Shown piece after piece: positions 60,939 to 64,000 of a DNA stretch of 64,000 nucleotides. Below the pieces are notes generated by a model, which did no database searches, was not told where the DNA came from, and was given only the letters and a program-made list of their open reading frames with translations. The stretch is from Novosphingobium sp. PhB165. GTDB taxonomy: Bacteria > Pseudomonadota > Alphaproteobacteria > Sphingomonadales > Sphingomonadaceae. How positions within the stretch are numbered: position 1 is the stretch's first letter; each line of letters starts with the position of its first letter. The stretch is from assembly GCF_004341845.1 (NCBI RefSeq), contig NZ_SLVB01000003.1, forward strand, positions 186,001-250,000. The letters are read 5' to 3'. The translations under genes were made by a program, and so were the position numbers.

Positions 60939-62391
60939 TGTCAGCGGCCTTCTTGCTGGAATTGTCTTCGTAACCGCCGCCGAGAGCGCGCTTGAGCGCG
61001 ACGTCTTCGGCCAGCGTCCGGAAATGGGCATCGACCGCCTGCTGGCGAGCATCGAGCGCGGTGGTCTGAGCCGTCAGGGCATCGAGATAGTTGCCGATCC
61101 CGCCGTGATAGCGCTGGAGCGCAAGGTCCTGCGCGCGGGCGGACTTGGCTCCGGCCTCCGCCGATGCCTGTTCTTGCACGAGGGCCGCGTCACGGCTCGC
61201 CAGAGCGTCCGCAACGTCCCGAAGCGCGCCGGCCACGGTCGAATTGTAGTTCGCCACGGCTTCGTCGTAGGAACCGCGTGCCTGCGTATAGCCGCCCTTG
61301 AGCCGGCCGCCCTCGAAGATCGGCAGGCTGATCGCGCCGGTGCCGTTGCCGTAAGTCGAACTGCCCTTGAACAGGTTCGAGAGGCCAAGCGACTGCAAGC
61401 CGATCAGGCCGGAAAGCGAGATATCCGGCATGAAGGCGGCCTTGGCCGCGCCGATCCGCTTGTCCGCCGCTTCCGCGCGCAGACGCGCGGCGACGATGTC
61501 CGGGCGGCGGCCGACAAGGCCGATCCCGGCATCACCCGGAATCGCGGCAACGGGGATCGCGGCAATGGAAGTAGGCGTGATCGAGAGCCCGCGATCCGGC
61601 CCGGCGCCGAGCAGCACGGCCAGTGCATGGCGGCGCAGCAGGATCTGTTCGTCATTGGCGGAAAGTGCCGCGCGCGCCGAGGCGGCGAGCGCTTCGGCCT
61701 GACGCAGCGGGGATTCGTCGTCCAGTCCCTGGCGCATGCGCTGACCGGAAAGGTCGACCAGCGACTCGCGTGCCTTCACCGCGTCCTTCAGCGCCTCGCC
61801 CCGCGCGATCAGGCGGGCAAGGTCGAAGTACGAGGACACGACGTTGGAGGAGATCATCAGCTCGGCCTGCCGGGCATCGGCCTCGGTGGCCATCTGCTCG
61901 GACGTGGCGGCCGCAAGCTGCTTGCGGTTCTTGCCCCAGAGATCGAGGTCGAAATCGCCCGAAAGCGCCAGCGAGCCGGTGCTTTTCCACCCATGCGGCA
62001 CGAATTCGGCGGGAATGCCGTTGTTATAGCTCTGCTTGGCCATGCCGGCCGAGCCCTGCCCGTTCACGCTCGGCAAAGTGGCCGCGCCGGCCACTTCGGT
62101 CGCGCCGCGCGCCTGCATGATGCGCGCCTGTGCCACGGCGACATCCGGCGAACCGGCCAGAGCCTCCGTCACCAACGCATCAAGCTGCGGATCGCCATAG
62201 GCGGTCCACCACTGCTGCTGCGGCCATGCGGCGTTGGCCTGTTGCGAGGAGAGCGATTGCGCGCTGTCCAGCGTTGATGGGGCGCGCATCTGCGGCTTGG
62301 GCCCAAGATCGGGCACCGCACAGGCGGACAGCGAAAGGCCGACGACCAGCAACGAGGCTGCCGCGACTCGGGGGGAGAGGATCGTACTCAT
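60931..62391 (-). CDS. NodT family outer-membrane efflux lipoprotein
   Basis: 486 residues. A lipobox (LSLSACA) follows the signal peptide; WWTAYGDPQLDALVTEAL and DLWGKNRK are classic for NodT/OprM; two OEP repeats follow. It is the first gene of the efflux operon. The start codon at 62391 sits inside one of two identical operator palindromes, so TetR binding would block the promoter or initiation region. Confidence 0.92.
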   Translation of the reverse strand: MSTILSPRVAAASLLVVGLSLSACAVPDLGPKPQMRAPSTLDSAQSLSSQQANAAWPQQQWWTAYGDPQLDALVTEALAGSPDVAVAQARIMQARGATEVAGAATLPSVNGQGSAGMAKQSYNNGIPAEFVPHGWKSTGSLALSGDFDLDLWGKNRKQLAAATSEQMATEADARQAELMISSNVVSSYFDLARLIARGEALKDAVKARESLVDLSGQRMRQGLDDESPLRQAEALAASARAALSANDEQILLRRHALAVLLGAGPDRGLSITPTSIAAIPVAAIPGDAGIGLVGRRPDIVAARLRAEAADKRIGAAKAAFMPDISLSGLIGLQSLGLSNLFKGSSTYGNGTGAISLPIFEGGRLKGGYTQARGSYDEAVANYNSTVAGALRDVADALASRDAALVQEQASAEAGAKSARAQDLALQRYHGGIGNYLDALTAQTTALDARQQAVDAHFRTLAEDVALKRALGGGYEDNSSKKAADND

Positions 62392-62397
62392 CAGTAC
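62384..62397. promoter_or_regulatory. Operator palindrome GTACT-N4-AGTAC, copy 1
   Basis: GTACT-CATC-AGTAC, overlapping the start codon of the NodT-type gene. Copy 2 is 56 bp away. Both are probably bound by the divergently encoded TetR. Confidence 0.65.
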
Positions 62398-62439
62398 AGT
62401 TTTTATCGACCTCGGCCTTGCCTGTGTCAATCGGAAAGC

Positions 62440-62453
62440 GTACTATGCAGTAC
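62440..62453. promoter_or_regulatory. Operator palindrome GTACT-N4-AGTAC, copy 2
   Basis: GTACT-ATGC-AGTAC, ending 4 bp before the tetR start codon. Its position leaves no room for a normal Shine-Dalgarno sequence, so tetR is probably translated from a leaderless or very short-leader mRNA. Confidence 0.65.
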
Positions 62454-62457
62454 TGAG

Positions 62458-63078
62458 ATGACAAATACGGGTAAGAGAGAACTCAATAAGGCCAGAAAGC
62501 GGGCGGAGATCGTCGAGGTGGCGACCCGATCGTTCTTCGAACGCGGCTATGGTGCCACCAGCATGTCGGCGATTGCCGACGAGTTGGGCGGCTCGAAAGC
62601 CACGCTCTGGGCCCATTTCGCCTCGAAGGAAGACCTGTTCGCCGCCGTGGTGGACAACAAGGTCGAAGCCTTCTCCAAAGACGTGGACGAAGTGCTGACC
62701 AGCCAGTCGTTCTCGTTTTCCGCGCTGCGCCGTGCATGCCTGCGCTTCCTCGACTGCCTGCTGCGTGAGGATTCGGTGCAGCTTTTCCGCCTCGTCGTCA
62801 GCGAGGGGGAGCGCTTCCCCGAGATCACCGAAATGTTCTATTCGCGCGGCCCGGAGAAGTTCCGAAGCTGCGTCACCCGGTTCTTCGCCACGTCCTTCTC
62901 CGAGGCGGAGGCACAGCGGCTGACCCTGCTGATCGTCTCCGCGATGGTCGGTTACCGCTCGGACGTGCTGATGCGCCCCGTCAAGCCGACCTTGCGGGAC
63001 CGCGAGGGATTCGTGGACAATGCCATCGGCCTGATCGACTGGCCGCGCCCCTCCCCCGCCCGCAGCGAAGCGGCCTGA
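62458..63078 (+). CDS. TetR family repressor of the efflux operon
   Basis: 206 residues. HTH: RAEIVEVATRSFFERGYGAT, then SMSAIADELGGSKATLWAHF, followed by ASKEDLFAAVVD; this resembles the AcrR/AefR-like branch. The C-terminal domain should bind exported drugs. It diverges from the NodT-type gene, and the operators with the same GTACT-N4-AGTAC core sit in front of both. The ATG at 62458 has no ribosome binding site. Confidence 0.9.
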   Translation: MTNTGKRELNKARKRAEIVEVATRSFFERGYGATSMSAIADELGGSKATLWAHFASKEDLFAAVVDNKVEAFSKDVDEVLTSQSFSFSALRRACLRFLDCLLREDSVQLFRLVVSEGERFPEITEMFYSRGPEKFRSCVTRFFATSFSEAEAQRLTLLIVSAMVGYRSDVLMRPVKPTLRDREGFVDNAIGLIDWPRPSPARSEAA

Positions 63079-63163
63079 ACAGCCGCGCTGCGCCGCTTCA
63101 ACCGCAGACATGACGCCCGCCCGACCCCCGTTTGCGCGCTTAAATTGAACACTGTCTATTTTT

Positions 63164-63184
63164 AAATTGAACGTCGTTCAATTT
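63164..63184. promoter_or_regulatory. Perfect 21-bp palindrome upstream of the LplT-like gene
   Basis: Ten perfect pairs around one central T: AAATTGAACG-T-CGTTCAATTT. A half copy (TAAATTGAAC) lies at 63141-63150. The type resembles TetR-family operators; the cognate regulator is unknown and may be the adjacent TetR or a distant one. Confidence 0.65.
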
Positions 63185-63281
63185 CGTGTGAAGAAAGACT
63201 GCGACAACGAATCGCAGGCGGTTTAACCGCCTGCAAAGTCCTTGAAGTCCAAGCGGTCCATTCAATCACGGGGATACGGGC

Positions 63282-64000
63282 GTGGCGGCACCAGACTTTT
63301 CATTGCTTTCGAAGCGGCGGTTTGCGCCGATGTTCTGTGTCCAGTTCCTGGGCGCCTTCAACGACAACCTGCTGAAATACGCGATGCTGCTGCTGGCCAA
63401 TTACGGCCTGCTGCGCGACGCGCCGGACAAGGCAGGGATGCTCTCCGTGGTGGCGACGGGGCTGTTCACGCTGCCCTATTTCCTGTTCTCCGCCCTCGCC
63501 GGCCAGATCGCGGACCGGATCGACAAGGCGAAGCTGGTCCGCTGGATCAAGCTGGCCGAAGTGGGGATCATGGGCCTCGCACTGGTCGGATTCGCGTGGG
63601 AATCGATCCCGGTCCTGCTCGCCAGCCTGTTCATGATGGGCCTGCATTCCACCGTGTTCGGCCCGGTGAAGTACTCGATCCTGCCGCAGCACTTGTCCGA
63701 ACGCGAAGTCATGGGCGGCACCGGCCTGATCGAGGCGGGCACTTTCCTGGCGATCCTTGGCGGACAGCTTCTGGCCGGGCAGGTCGTGCCGTGGGAGGCC
63801 GGGCTGGTCGCCATGGGCCTTGCAGTCTTGGGCTGGCTCGCCGCGCAGGCAATCCCCCCTGCACCGCCCAGCCGTGATGGCCATCCGATCGACTGGAACA
63901 TCGCGCGCGGAACCTGGGCCGTGCTGGTCGCCGCCCATCGCGGACGCGGCGTCTGGCTGGCGGTGCTGGGCATCAGCTGGTTCTTCACGGCGGGTGCGAT
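63282..64000 (+). CDS. LplT/Aas-type MFS transporter, 3' end cut by window edge
   Basis: At least 239 residues. From the GTG at 63282 the protein reads VAAPDFSLLSKRRFAPMFCVQFLGAFNDN (shortened here in mid-helix), with FLGAFNDNLLK in helix 1 and SALAGQIADRIDKAKLVR as MFS motif A; GLHSTVFGPVKYSILPQ is diagnostic for LplT and the MFS part of Aas fusions, which flip or acylate lysophospholipids. Whether an acyltransferase domain follows cannot be seen. Confidence 0.88.
   Translation, partial: MAAPDFSLLSKRRFAPMFCVQFLGAFNDNLLKYAMLLLANYGLLRDAPDKAGMLSVVATGLFTLPYFLFSALAGQIADRIDKAKLVRWIKLAEVGIMGLALVGFAWESIPVLLASLFMMGLHSTVFGPVKYSILPQHLSEREVMGGTGLIEAGTFLAILGGQLLAGQVVPWEAGLVAMGLAVLGWLAAQAIPPAPPSRDGHPIDWNIARGTWAVLVAAHRGRGVWLAVLGISWFFTAGA

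Overview
The window is GC-rich, densely coded DNA from an alphaproteobacterium, most likely a member of the Sphingomonadales (Novosphingobium or a close relative). The evidence is the gene content: an NDUFA12-type complex I accessory protein, a DUF2155 lipoprotein, a 530-residue isocitrate lyase beside a RamB/ScfR-type regulator, a TonB-dependent receptor of the sphingomonad type, a stand-alone FAAL, a P450 with its own ferredoxin, and dispersed REP-like palindromes. No phage, transposase or CRISPR array is visible. Genus assignment is inference, since there is no 16S gene here.

Layout. 0-5.4 kb: a truncated TauD/TfdA dioxygenase, a DUF885 protein, an SDR and a secreted S10 carboxypeptidase. 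5.5-13.5 kb: a broken-up information-processing block (rplA, rplK, nusG, secE, tRNA-Trp, aat) interleaved with an acyltransferase, a GNAT and a multi-pass membrane protein, then a DUF2155 lipoprotein and NDUFA12. 13.7-17.8 kb: PHB depolymerase-like esterase, DUF192, RecX and FAAL. 18-26.8 kb: a large inverted repeat, an MFS transporter, a GDP-mannose branch (manC, manA), TonB, a dienelactone hydrolase and a TonB-dependent receptor.

26.9-36.5 kb is the most distinctive part: an apparent catabolic cluster. It has two APH-fold phosphotransferases, a class III CoA-transferase, a DUF35 plus thiolase-like pair, an amidohydrolase-2 protein, an IclR regulator and an AMP-dependent acyl ligase. A 16-bp palindrome of the form ATTC-N8-GAAT recurs in front of each transcription unit, in several cases as pairs whose centres are 20 bp apart. 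This suggests one dedicated IclR regulon whose substrate is unknown.

36.5-43.3 kb: the ScfR/RamB-type regulator diverges from aceA (glyoxylate shunt), followed by an unlisted 56-residue ORF, a PAS-GGDEF-EAL protein and a PfkB kinase. 43.5-50 kb: TetR, ferredoxin and P450, then about 1 kb without a gene that is rich in REP elements, a KstD-like flavoprotein and a MATE exporter. 50-58 kb: a tightly overlapped chemotaxis operon (STAS, cheA, cheR, cheB, cheD, cheY, cheW, then a small protein with a CheZ/CheT-like DxxxQ motif) and a divergent second CheB whose catalytic histidine is replaced. 58-63 kb: an EmrB/EmrA/NodT tripartite efflux operon diverging from its TetR regulator, with two copies of one operator between them. 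The window ends inside an LplT-like MFS gene preceded by a perfect 21-bp palindrome.
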